From Pseudomonadota bacterium (GTDB taxonomy: Bacteria; Myxococcota_A; Polyangia; Fen-1088): DNA of 16,046 bases. Shown here piece after piece: positions 6,053 through 13,370 of this stretch. The DNA is taken from assembly GCA_023438785.1 (NCBI GenBank), contig JAEXQJ010000090.1, positions 1 to 16,046 on the forward strand, in the 5' to 3' direction. The notes beneath the pieces were generated by a model. That model worked only from the letters and a program-made list of their open reading frames with translations, was not told the DNA's origin and searched no databases. The translations under genes and the position numbers were made by a program. The number at the start of each line of letters is the position of its first letter. The stretch's first letter is position 1.

Positions 6053-7159
6053 TTAGGATCCGGCAGCCGCGGGTGGCGGCAGGCGGTAGTCGCGAAAACC
6101 CCCGGGATTCCCTGCCTGACCATCCATGGCCGCCGCGGCCACGTTGTACATCTCGCGCGCCGTCAGGTAGTGCAGCGACCAGGATTCGCCGTCGTTGAAG
6201 AGTCCGCTCAGCGCCGCATGCAAGGCCCGTCCCCCTTGACCCAGCAGGGAAGCCGCCTGCGCCTCGGGTGAGCCGTGGGTGTGGACCTTGACGAAGACCC
6301 ACTCGGGCCGGCCAACCACATGGATGTTCTGCGCGACCCAGTTGCGCACGCGCCGGGGCGTGGCCGGATCATGCGCCGTGAGCGCCGCGTTTTCGATGCG
6401 CACCGGCAAGCGGCCGGGCTGCAGGCGCAGGTCCAGGCTCAGCGGACCTTGAATCAGGAGGATGCGATCGTCACGCCAGCGGCCCACGCGCGCTCTCTCG
6501 GCCGGCTCGAAGGCGCGGGCGCGGGCCAGGTCGCCGATCGGCCAGTAGATCTGATTGACGACGTGCGGCTGGGACTCGTCAGGAGCGGCGGGGAAGGTGA
6601 AGTCGGCGTAGCAGCCCGTCTCGTGCAGCAGGGGCAGCTCGTCGTTCACCCCACACCAGCGGCCATCCGGTCGCGCATTGCCCAGGGCCCAGTTGCCATG
6701 AATGAAGGCATAGCGGGGGCGCCCCTGCGGATCGCGGCTGAGGTGACCGTGTCGGGCCAGGTCCCCAACCGTCTTCAGAAGTTGGGCGCGCAGACTCTCG
6801 CGGGTGTCGCCGTCGTGGTGCAGGTGAACCTCGACCTCGCCGAGCCCCTGGCGCACGAGCGGCGCGAGGCCGTCGAGCAAGTCGGGGTGATACTGATCAC
6901 CGGGGAAGAAGAAGCTGTGGCGAGGCGGACGCCCGTCCGCATCGCGAAAGCCTGGGACCAGCGCCGGATATCCCTCGGCCCAGGTCCGTACCCGCGCCAG
7001 GCCCTGCTCCAGACTGGCCCCGCCCCACAGCGGCTCGTGGTGATCGCACAACGTGAAGAGCAGGTGCCGTGGACCCGCGAAGGTTTGCGTCAGCGCACGT
7101 TCCACGCGGTGCCGGAGCCAGCCGCCGAGCCACGTCCGCACATTCCTGTCCCAACTCAT
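6053..7159 (-). CDS. Polysaccharide-deacetylase-like protein (conserved, function untested)
   Basis: A 368-residue protein without a signal peptide or membrane segment, so probably cytoplasmic. The start has AAGGAGG at 7168-7174, 8 bases upstream. It resembles a family of putative glycoside hydrolase/deacetylase-like proteins often seen among polysaccharide-synthesis genes. Features supporting a metal-dependent barrel are CDHHEPLWG (38-46), PGDQYHPDLL (86-95), EVHLHHDGDT (110-119), a FIHGNWALGN segment (152-161) and LLHETGCYADFTFPAAPDES (177-196). The C-terminal SLHYLTAREMYN is also conserved in such proteins. The D39-H40-H41-E42 group and the H112/H114/H115 cluster are possible metal ligands; they recall the Asp and His-x-x-x-His of NodB deacetylases but are not identical to it. 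The family placement is from memory of motifs, and substrate and reaction are unknown. It could form one transcript with the GH12-like gene downstream. Confidence 0.62.
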   Translation of the reverse strand: MSWDRNVRTWLGGWLRHRVERALTQTFAGPRHLLFTLCDHHEPLWGGASLEQGLARVRTWAEGYPALVPGFRDADGRPPRHSFFFPGDQYHPDLLDGLAPLVRQGLGEVEVHLHHDGDTRESLRAQLLKTVGDLARHGHLSRDPQGRPRYAFIHGNWALGNARPDGRWCGVNDELPLLHETGCYADFTFPAAPDESQPHVVNQIYWPIGDLARARAFEPAERARVGRWRDDRILLIQGPLSLDLRLQPGRLPVRIENAALTAHDPATPRRVRNWVAQNIHVVGRPEWVFVKVHTHGSPEAQAASLLGQGGRALHAALSGLFNDGESWSLHYLTAREMYNVAAAAMDGQAGNPGGFRDYRLPPPAAAGS

Positions 7160-7434
7160 CCCGCCCGCCTCCTTCTTGGGGCTGAGTGTAGCGCGCGGCC
7201 TCCTCCGGCGCCGGGGCGGTGCCTCGACGACGCCAGGCTTGCGGGCTCAGACGAACCAGGGTGCGCGGATGTAGGTGCGCGGCGGCTCGCTCGACGGACT
7301 GGGAGGTGATCAGCGCTGGCGTCCGGAAGTCACTGTGATCTGTGCTGACGTCCCTACCCAGAGCGGGACACTCAGATCTGAAACTGATAGCTTGCACGCA
7401 ACTGGCCAGACCCGTTCGCCCATAGGAGCCGACC

Positions 7435-9801
7435 ATGACAACCAAGATGCCCGTATGGATCCCTAGCCTCTTGTTGAGCGGGGTCGTTGCCGTGGCTACC
7501 GTCGCTTGTTCGAGCGGTCCCGTAACCCCCAAGTCGAATCCGAGCAACCCGGACAAGAAGGATGGTGGTTCCTACGGCGGAACCGGGGGCTCATGGATTC
7601 CGCCCGACTCCGGCTTGCTCCCTGTCGACGGCAACGTGGTCACGGCTACCTGTGGGAACGGGATCGTGGATGATGGCGAGAGCTGCGACGATAGCAACAC
7701 CAACCCGGACGACGGCTGCACCCCCATCTGCCAGCGCCAGGCGGACTGGAAGTGCGAGAAGCCGGGCCAGCCTTGCGTCTATGACGTTCGCTGCGGTGAC
7801 GGCGTGCTGGCCACCGTCGAGGCGTGCGACGACGGGAATGAGGCGGATAACGATGGTTGTTCGGCCAAGTGCGATCAGGTCACGCCGGGCTGGCAGTGCC
7901 GCGTGCCCGGACGCAAGTGCGTGCCTCTGTGCGGAGACGGGATCAAGACGGCCGGCGAGGGGTGCGACGACGGCAACTCGGCGAGCGGCGACGGGTGTTC
8001 GAGTACGTGTCTCATCGAGCCCGGTTGGGACTGCAAGGACGAGCCCAGCGTCTGTGTGAAGTCGGTATGCGGCAACGGCAAGCCGGAAGCCGGCGAGGCC
8101 TGCGACAACGGCGCCAAGAATGGTCTCATGTTCGGCGACGGCAGCGGGTGTTCCAAGACGTGCACCAAGGAGCCCACTTGCCGAGACAAGGACGGCCACA
8201 ACATGGCCTGCTCCACGGCCTGCGGCGACGGGAACCTGGACGCCGGTGAAGAGTGCGACGACGGCAACCAGGCCGATCGCGACGGGTGCAACTCGGCCTG
8301 CAAGAAGGAACAGGGCTTCTCCTGCGATCCCCAGTCCGTGCCCGATACCCAGGCCTGCTCCAGCGGCACGGGGCAGTGTCTGGTGATGCCCATCGTCTAT
8401 CGCGACTTCAAGAGCGAGAAGGAGGAGAAGGGCGGTCACCCTGACTTCTTCGACATGTCCGCGCGCGATGCGTCCGGCAACGCCAAGAGATGGTGCGTGT
8501 CCAACTCGGGCGGTCCGGCCAAGAAGGGCGACTCCACCGCGCGCTGTTGGGATATCGCGGCCACCGACTTGGTGAACGGCAAGCCCGTCTACAACAGCAA
8601 GCGCGCGGATAACATGTGCGCCTGCCAGTTCACCGACTGGAGCAAAGACGGCAACGGCGGCAAGGTGCCCGAATACAAGGATGCGGAGAGCCCGCTCCAC
8701 GACTCCAGCGATTGGCATACCGGGGTCACCTTCCCGCAGGACGGCAAGCCGCGCTGGACCGGCCGCATGCCCATCGTGAAGGACGCGGAGAGCTTCGGTC
8801 AGTGGTTCACGGACAACGATTTCAACACCAAGGTCCAGCGCACCATCGAGCTGGCCGCGATCCAGGATGGGCGATTCCAGTTCTCCAGCGCTCCCCACGC
8901 GGTGTCGGGCGGATTCTTCCCCCTCGACGACAGCACCACTGACGAGGCGCCGCTATGCAATCTGTGGCCGTACTGGTACTGGAACGTGGCCGGTAAGACC
9001 TGCGCGGGCAGCCAGTACTTGTTCCCACCTTCGGTTACCGCGGAGGGGTGGAGCGAGGTGACGGGCAAGAAGCACAACTTCTGGTTCACCAGCGAGGTGC
9101 ACTACCTCTTCGCCTACCGCGAGGGCATGAGTCTGCAGTTCTACGGCGACGACGATCTCTTCATCTTCATCAACGGCCAGTTGGTTCTGGACCTGGGTGG
9201 TGTTCACCAGCGTCTGCCCGGCAAGGTCACGGTTTCGGGGGATCCGGGCGTGGCCACCATTGTGGAAGGCGGATCCATCGTCGAGGCGACGGGCGCGATC
9301 TCGACCTGCGCGGACACGGCCGCCGGCAATCCCGATTGTCGTAACCGCACCATGGACCTGGGCCTCGTCCCGGGCCTGATATACGAGATCGCCATCTTCC
9401 ACGCGGATCGCCACCCGACCGAGTCCAACTACCAACTCACGCTCTCGGGCTTCTCCACCACGCGTTCCGTGTGTCAGCCCCGCTGTGGCGACGGTACCGT
9501 GTCCGCGGGCGAGGAGTGTGATGAGGGGGACAAGAACAACGACACGCTGTACGGCGGTTGCACCACCAAGTGCAAGTTCGGTCCTTTCTGCGGCGACGGT
9601 AACCCGGACCCAGGCGAGGACTGCGACCTGGGCAGGAAGAACGGCCAGGTCGACGGCGCGGATGGCTGCACCCAGGCCTGCAAGAAGCCGGCACGTTGTG
9701 GCGATGGCAACGTCAATCCGGGCGAACAGTGCGACATGGGAGACCAGAACGGCAAGCCGGGCAAGCTCTGCACCGAGAAGTGCACCTTGAACATCCTTTA
9801 G
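7435..9801 (+). CDS. Fibro-slime/PA14-like domain lipoprotein with myxobacterial cysteine-rich repeats
   Basis: A 788-residue secreted lipoprotein, probably a surface adhesin or glycan-binding protein. AGGAG (7424-7428) lies 6 bases before the ATG. The signal ends at VATVAC with Cys25, then a Ser/Pro/Gly spacer. Five cysteine-rich repeats of the DUF4215 type (CGDG-x-x-x-x-GE-x-CDDGN) begin at C73, C120, C166, C212 and C263; three more begin at C684, C719 and C755. Between them, about residues 315-672, is a fibro-slime domain: VYRDFKS at its start, FGQWFTDND, FFPLDD, HNFWFTSEV, YGDDDLFIFINGQLVLDLGG (570-589) and FHADRHPTESNYQLTLSGF near its end. The D572-D573-D574 run matches the calcium-binding Asp pair of PA14-type lectin and flocculin domains. 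An insert around PLCNLWPYWYWN carries two extra Cys that may pair. Disulfide-rich repeats imply folding outside the cytoplasm. The ligand is unknown. Confidence 0.9.
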   Translation: MTTKMPVWIPSLLLSGVVAVATVACSSGPVTPKSNPSNPDKKDGGSYGGTGGSWIPPDSGLLPVDGNVVTATCGNGIVDDGESCDDSNTNPDDGCTPICQRQADWKCEKPGQPCVYDVRCGDGVLATVEACDDGNEADNDGCSAKCDQVTPGWQCRVPGRKCVPLCGDGIKTAGEGCDDGNSASGDGCSSTCLIEPGWDCKDEPSVCVKSVCGNGKPEAGEACDNGAKNGLMFGDGSGCSKTCTKEPTCRDKDGHNMACSTACGDGNLDAGEECDDGNQADRDGCNSACKKEQGFSCDPQSVPDTQACSSGTGQCLVMPIVYRDFKSEKEEKGGHPDFFDMSARDASGNAKRWCVSNSGGPAKKGDSTARCWDIAATDLVNGKPVYNSKRADNMCACQFTDWSKDGNGGKVPEYKDAESPLHDSSDWHTGVTFPQDGKPRWTGRMPIVKDAESFGQWFTDNDFNTKVQRTIELAAIQDGRFQFSSAPHAVSGGFFPLDDSTTDEAPLCNLWPYWYWNVAGKTCAGSQYLFPPSVTAEGWSEVTGKKHNFWFTSEVHYLFAYREGMSLQFYGDDDLFIFINGQLVLDLGGVHQRLPGKVTVSGDPGVATIVEGGSIVEATGAISTCADTAAGNPDCRNRTMDLGLVPGLIYEIAIFHADRHPTESNYQLTLSGFSTTRSVCQPRCGDGTVSAGEECDEGDKNNDTLYGGCTTKCKFGPFCGDGNPDPGEDCDLGRKNGQVDGADGCTQACKKPARCGDGNVNPGEQCDMGDQNGKPGKLCTEKCTLNIL

Positions 9802-9853
9802 GAGGCCGCTCGCCATCGAAGGGTGATCGGCGTGGTCTTGGGTCGTCCTTCAC

Positions 9854-9875
9854 CCCTCTCCCTTGCGGGAGAGGG
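9854..9875. repeat. REP-like palindrome in a convergent spacer
   Basis: CCCTCTCCC (9854-9862), TTGC and GGGAGAGGG (9867-9875) form a perfect 9-base-pair hairpin. The unit CCCTCTCCC-n-GGGAGAGGG is a widespread REP-type extragenic palindrome in GC-rich bacteria. It sits between the converging ends of the fibro-slime gene and the ATPase-like gene, where it could end or stabilise both transcripts. No T-run is present and only one copy is seen in the window. Confidence 0.6.
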
Positions 9876-9946
9876 CCGCGGGGCGCTGCCATTCCCGCGG
9901 TGCGCGAACCGCTACGAGCCATGTTCCTGCTGACCCGCTTGCGCGC

Positions 9947-10492
9947 TCAGTCCAGCAGGAGCACGCCCAGCCGCTGCTGAGGCTTTAGCCGGCGCGCCAG
10001 CAGAGCCAATCGAAACTCGCTGGCGCCGCCCGGCCGGGCCGCGAGCAGCACGCCGTCGAGCAAGGCCAGCAGGGATGCTTGCTCGGCTGGCGGTGCGAAA
10101 CCGGTATCCACGATGACCCGCTGGTAACGCGGGCGTAACCATTCCGTAGCGAATTCCAGGTCCAGGCAGGGCCGCGCGGATGGCGGGCCAGGAAGGTAGA
10201 CCTCGGTCCATGCCCCCGAAGGGACATGCACGAGCGGCGGCGTGTGAGGAGGCGCCGTGGGGGCGCGCCACTCGGGTGAGAGCACGGCAACCCTCTCGCC
10301 CAGTGCGGCCACTGCCTGGGCCAGTGAGCGGGCCAGCTCCGTCAGGGACAGACACTTGTGCAAAGGCAGAAGCCCGATTGCGTTGTGGTCGGTTCGCGTG
10401 AGCCGACGGGCTAGACACATGATCTCCGCTGTCCTCTCTGCCGCCAAGTCCTTGCCAATCTCACCACCGGCACCAACCATGCAGGCGATCAT
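9947..10492 (-). CDS. Degenerate CpsD/BY-kinase-like P-loop ATPase
   Basis: About 181 residues from an ATG at 10492; a TTG at 10522 and an ATG at 10480 are alternatives, and none has a clear ribosome site. The fold pattern is that of ParA/MinD-related bacterial tyrosine kinases of polysaccharide export: an N-terminal helix (AERTAEIMCLARRLTRTD), strand 1 (NAIGLLPL), a helix (TELARSLAQAVAALG), strand 2 (RVAVLSPEWRAP, 67-78), and a Walker-B-like strand (RVIVDTGFAPP) followed by DGVLLAARPGGAS. The nucleotide sites are eroded. Residues 42-51, LPLHKCLSLT, replace the GxxxxGK[ST] loop. In the Walker A' position, normally hhhDxDxRxP, Asp is replaced by S72 and E74 while R76 and P78 remain. There is no tyrosine-rich tail. 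It is probably a non-catalytic partner or regulator of a polysaccharide assembly machine. It diverges from the outer-membrane barrel gene with only about 44 bases between starts. Confidence 0.6.
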   Translation of the reverse strand: MIACMVGAGGEIGKDLAAERTAEIMCLARRLTRTDHNAIGLLPLHKCLSLTELARSLAQAVAALGERVAVLSPEWRAPTAPPHTPPLVHVPSGAWTEVYLPGPPSARPCLDLEFATEWLRPRYQRVIVDTGFAPPAEQASLLALLDGVLLAARPGGASEFRLALLARRLKPQQRLGVLLLD

Positions 10493-10536
10493 AGCCGAGG
10501 AGGCCCCGGGTGTCGGTTGCAAATGGAGGAGCCAGC

Positions 10537-11880
10537 GTGGTGCTGAGGCGAGCCTTGCCGGTTGCCGTGCTCTTGTTGTTGAACCCTCGCCCGGGGCTTG
10601 CCCTCGACTACGAGGTGGCTGGGCGGGCCTCGGTGGGGGTCACGGACAACGCTCTGGCGGCGCCCTCTGGGACCCCGGGCTCAGGCTGGGATGCCCTGCT
10701 CACCCTGCGGGGGGAGGCCGCGCTGGTTTGGCTGCGCAAGTACATGGAGCACAAGCTGGCCTACCTTTTCACCCTCGACACCTACCTGGACAGCTCGGCC
10801 GGAGAAACGGTGGGCAACGCGCTTCGGTGGGAGGCCGCTTACGCGCCCTTGAGCTGGTTGCACATCTCGACCGACTTCATGGCCACGCAAGGAACGTTGT
10901 CGTCGGTGGACACCATGACCTCCAGCGGACGGGCCGGGATCCTCACCGTACCCTCAGGCCCGCGGCCCGCGGCCCCCTTGCGCTTCCTCACGCTCGATGG
11001 CCGCCAGGGTGCTTCGGTCATCTTCGGTCCTGACTGGCGCTTGGTGCAGGGACTGTCCGTGCAGGCCTTCTGGCCCCTGCAGGGCGATTCCGGGCGGGCT
11101 TCCAGCCAGGCGGGTGACGTGTCCTTGGGATTGGAACGCACCTTCGAGCGCAGCGGCATCTCCTTGAGCGCCCACGCCATGGTCAACCGGGCCAGCGAGG
11201 TGGTCACGGACGGCGCCGTTGTCGAGCCCTACCGGCGCAGCTATGTGGCGGAGAGCATGTTGGGATGGCGCCACACCTACTCACCCGCGTGGTCACATTT
11301 CCTTGCAGCCGGTGCGCTGGCCGCGTGGGTGCCCGCGGGCAGCTCGGTGCGCTGGAAGCCCTCCGGACGCGTCGACATCCTCGCCGCGGATGCAGGCCGC
11401 GAATTGGTGATCTCGGGCGAGCGCAGCGCGAGCGCGGACGTGTACGTGGGTGACATCTTCCTTTCCACCCGGGGCAGCGTGGCGGCCGGCCAGATTCTGG
11501 ATGGCCCCCGACGCTACGGCTTCCGCGTGCTGGGGAGCTTCAACTACTCCCAGGCCCTGGAACGCGATGGTGGAGACCGGGGCAGCGCCAAGACTTGGGA
11601 TGTGCGCTCGGTCTTTTCGCTCGTGGTCAAGCGGCCCATTCGCCTCACATTCGAGTACGCCTTCACCTACCAATCGGCCACGCATCCGCCGCTGCCTTCG
11701 CCGGACGTCCTGCCGCCCTTTAGCAGCTTTCACCGCAACCTGTTCCTGGTGGGCGCGGAGATTCGGTATTCCACCTTCCCGGCACCGGACGGCAGCGACC
11801 GTGAGCTGCGCGGTCCGTCCGACGAGCTCAGCGGGGATCCGCGCGCCGACCTCGACCATCGCAAAAACCCGAGGCCATGA
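10537..11880 (+). CDS. Outer-membrane beta-barrel protein, probable surface-polysaccharide export partner
   Basis: A 447-residue protein with signal peptide MVLRRALPVAVLLLLNPRPG and probable cleavage after GLA. I chose GTG at 10537 because GGAGGA (10525-10530) lies 6 bases upstream and the signal then begins directly with its basic residues; an in-frame GTG at 10510 with GGAGG at 10499-10503 is the main alternative and would add 9 residues. The mature part alternates polar and hydrophobic residues in many amphipathic strands with aromatic girdles (for example YEVAGRASVGV, HKLAYLFTLDTYL, YGFRVLGSFNYSQAL). It ends in NLFLVGAEIRYSTF followed by a charged tail of about 34 residues. No named family is certain. 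Its size and its place next to a glycosyltransferase and a BY-kinase-like gene recall the integral outer-membrane barrels (Wzp type) described for myxobacterial polysaccharide secretion. The stop overlaps the glycosyltransferase start (ATGA). Confidence 0.72.
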   Translation: MVLRRALPVAVLLLLNPRPGLALDYEVAGRASVGVTDNALAAPSGTPGSGWDALLTLRGEAALVWLRKYMEHKLAYLFTLDTYLDSSAGETVGNALRWEAAYAPLSWLHISTDFMATQGTLSSVDTMTSSGRAGILTVPSGPRPAAPLRFLTLDGRQGASVIFGPDWRLVQGLSVQAFWPLQGDSGRASSQAGDVSLGLERTFERSGISLSAHAMVNRASEVVTDGAVVEPYRRSYVAESMLGWRHTYSPAWSHFLAAGALAAWVPAGSSVRWKPSGRVDILAADAGRELVISGERSASADVYVGDIFLSTRGSVAAGQILDGPRRYGFRVLGSFNYSQALERDGGDRGSAKTWDVRSVFSLVVKRPIRLTFEYAFTYQSATHPPLPSPDVLPPFSSFHRNLFLVGAEIRYSTFPAPDGSDRELRGPSDELSGDPRADLDHRKNPRP

Positions 11881-13046
11881 GGATCCTCTTTCTCAGCAGC
11901 CTCTGTTCTACGCCGCTGCTGCCCCACCGCAGCCCGGGCAACGCGCGCATCCTGCGGGCACTGCGGACTCTGGCTGAGTGCCGCACCATCGTTCCTCTGC
12001 CCTGGCAGCCGGGCTGGCTGGGGCGCTGGGCGCCGCACTGGCACACCCTGAACGCGGTCCCGGCGGTCGAGCGCGACCAGGACGGCGCACTCGTTCTGCA
12101 CCCACGCACCTTGCATGTGCCGCGCATGGGACGCTTCCTCTACGGTGCCCTCTACGCGGCCTCGGTGGCGCGGGTCGTGCGCGAGGAGGTGATGCGCTTT
12201 CGTCCCGACGTGATTCTCTCGGCCTGCGCCTATCCTGACGGTACCGCGGCCGTGGCCTTGGGCCGCAGCCTGGGCGTCCCCGTGGTGGTGCGCACCATGG
12301 GAACCGACATCAACCAGGTGGCGAGGCGAATCGGGCGACGCTGCCAGATCCGTTGGGCCCTGCGCCACGCGGGCCGGGTCGTGGCTGTCAGCCGCGCCCT
12401 CTCCGAGCGCATCTGTGCGCTGGGCGTCGCGCCCGATCGGGTCTCCATTATTCCCACGGGGGTTGACCGTTCGGTCTTTCACCCGTTGGATCGCGCCGAC
12501 GCACGTGGTGTGCTGGGGTTGGCGCCGGGGCCGCTGGTGCTCGTGCCGGCCCGCCTCTCACCGGAAAAGGGCCTCATTCATTTGATGGAGGCCATGACCC
12601 TGTTGCGCGCGTCCTGTGCATTCACCCTGCTCCTGGTGGGCGACGGCAGCCAGCGTCGTGTCCTGGAGGACGAGGCGCATAGACGGGGGTTAGCCGTGCG
12701 CTTCGAGGGGTTCCAGCCCGAGGCGCGTATGCCGCTCTACTACGCCGCCGCGGACCTGGTGTGCCTGCCCAGTCTGGAAGAAGGGTGGCCCGACGTCCTG
12801 ATGGAGAGCTTCGCTTGCGGGTGCCCGGTGGTGGCGTCCCGTGTGGGTGGGGTTCCGGACATCCTGGCCCTGACAGGGGCGGGACGACTGGTGCCGCCCG
12901 GGCAGGCGGCCCCTCTGGCCCAGGCCCTTCGTGAGGCGCTGGCGCAGGATTGGAATCGCGAGCGCATCGCGCAGGCCATGCACGGGCACGGCATCGAAGA
13001 GACCGCTCGCCATTACCTGGACGCCTGCGCGGCCGCGGCCCCCTGA
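11877..13046 (+). CDS. GT4-family (GT-B fold) glycosyltransferase
   Basis: A 389-residue retaining glycosyltransferase of family 4 that would transfer a sugar from a nucleotide donor in the cytoplasm. The N-terminal acceptor domain begins MRILFLSSL and includes NARILRALRTL and VVVRTMGTDINQ. The donor domain shows VSIIPTGVDRSVFHP, VPARLSPEKGL with R226 and K231 as expected phosphate-binding residues, LLLVGDGSQR, and LPSLEEGWPDVLMESFACG with the E-x7-E pair E302 and E310. VASRVGGVPDIL follows, and length is normal for the family. Its ATG overlaps the stop of the outer-membrane barrel gene by 4 bases, so the two proteins are probably made together. That coupling of a sugar transferase to an outer-membrane barrel argues for a role in a secreted polysaccharide. 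Donor and acceptor cannot be read from the sequence. Confidence 0.94.
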   Translation: MRILFLSSLCSTPLLPHRSPGNARILRALRTLAECRTIVPLPWQPGWLGRWAPHWHTLNAVPAVERDQDGALVLHPRTLHVPRMGRFLYGALYAASVARVVREEVMRFRPDVILSACAYPDGTAAVALGRSLGVPVVVRTMGTDINQVARRIGRRCQIRWALRHAGRVVAVSRALSERICALGVAPDRVSIIPTGVDRSVFHPLDRADARGVLGLAPGPLVLVPARLSPEKGLIHLMEAMTLLRASCAFTLLLVGDGSQRRVLEDEAHRRGLAVRFEGFQPEARMPLYYAAADLVCLPSLEEGWPDVLMESFACGCPVVASRVGGVPDILALTGAGRLVPPGQAAPLAQALREALAQDWNRERIAQAMHGHGIEETARHYLDACAAAAP

Positions 13047-13228
13047 GATCACCTGACCGTGACCCGCGGTGCGCGGCGGCGTGCATTCACGTCCTGAATC
13101 GGCGGCTCGGCTGAAATCGGTGGCTGGCGCCTCCGCGTTGCGGCCCTGCCGCTGTTGCCCCGAGTCGCGCGATAACTGCGCCGAATAACGCGAGAATGCC
13201 GACAAAATGGCGCTCGCGACGCGCCGAT

Positions 13229-13257
13229 TTGCGAAGTTTGCACAACAGCGCAATAAA
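13229..13257 (+). promoter_or_regulatory. Weak candidate promoter for the beta-helix lipoprotein gene
   Basis: TTGCGA and AATAAA, 17 bases apart, each match the sigma-70 consensus at 4 of 6 positions and lie in the most AT-rich part of the spacer. Transcription from here would give a leader of roughly 105 bases. The -10 lies within the loop of one of the hairpins described nearby, so these readings may be alternatives. Confidence 0.28.
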
Positions 13258-13280
13258 TGCATGCTGTTTATCCGCAGCAT
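13244..13280 (+). repeat. Overlapping, mutually exclusive inverted repeats
   Basis: AACAGCGCA (13244-13252) can pair with TGC (13258-13260) plus GCTGTT (13263-13268), with a 2-base bulge and an ATAAA loop. ATGCTG (13261-13266) can instead pair with CAGCAT (13275-13280) around 8 bases. The two structures share 13261-13266 and cannot form together. They could be an operator in DNA or a switch in RNA. Confidence 0.45.
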
Positions 13281-13370
13281 TTGCAGATCGCGGGTTTTCA
13301 ATTGAGAGCTGACCGCTAAACATGGGCCTCCCGCCGCACGAATCCCCCGCGGCGTCATGGAGGTCCAGTA

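Larger units (their letters stand above)
13047..13370. other. Intergenic leader region before the beta-helix lipoprotein
   Basis: This 324-base spacer turns markedly AT-richer from about 13190 to 13320. It holds a weak sigma-70-like pair, TTGCGA (13229-13234) and AATAAA (13252-13257) at 17 bases, then two overlapping hairpins between 13244 and 13280. GGAGG (13359-13363) lies 7 bases before the next ATG. No convincing coding sequence is seen on either strand. Confidence 0.6.

Noticed and set aside
7372..7381. TCAGATCTGA palindrome upstream of the fibro-slime gene
   Set aside because: A single 10-base palindrome without flanking symmetry or a matching promoter; too short to call an operator.
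7591..8898. Long minus-strand open frame (435 codons) inside the fibro-slime gene
   Set aside because: Antisense shadow of the cysteine-rich repeats; no motif, ribosome site or family likeness, while the plus strand encodes clear domains.
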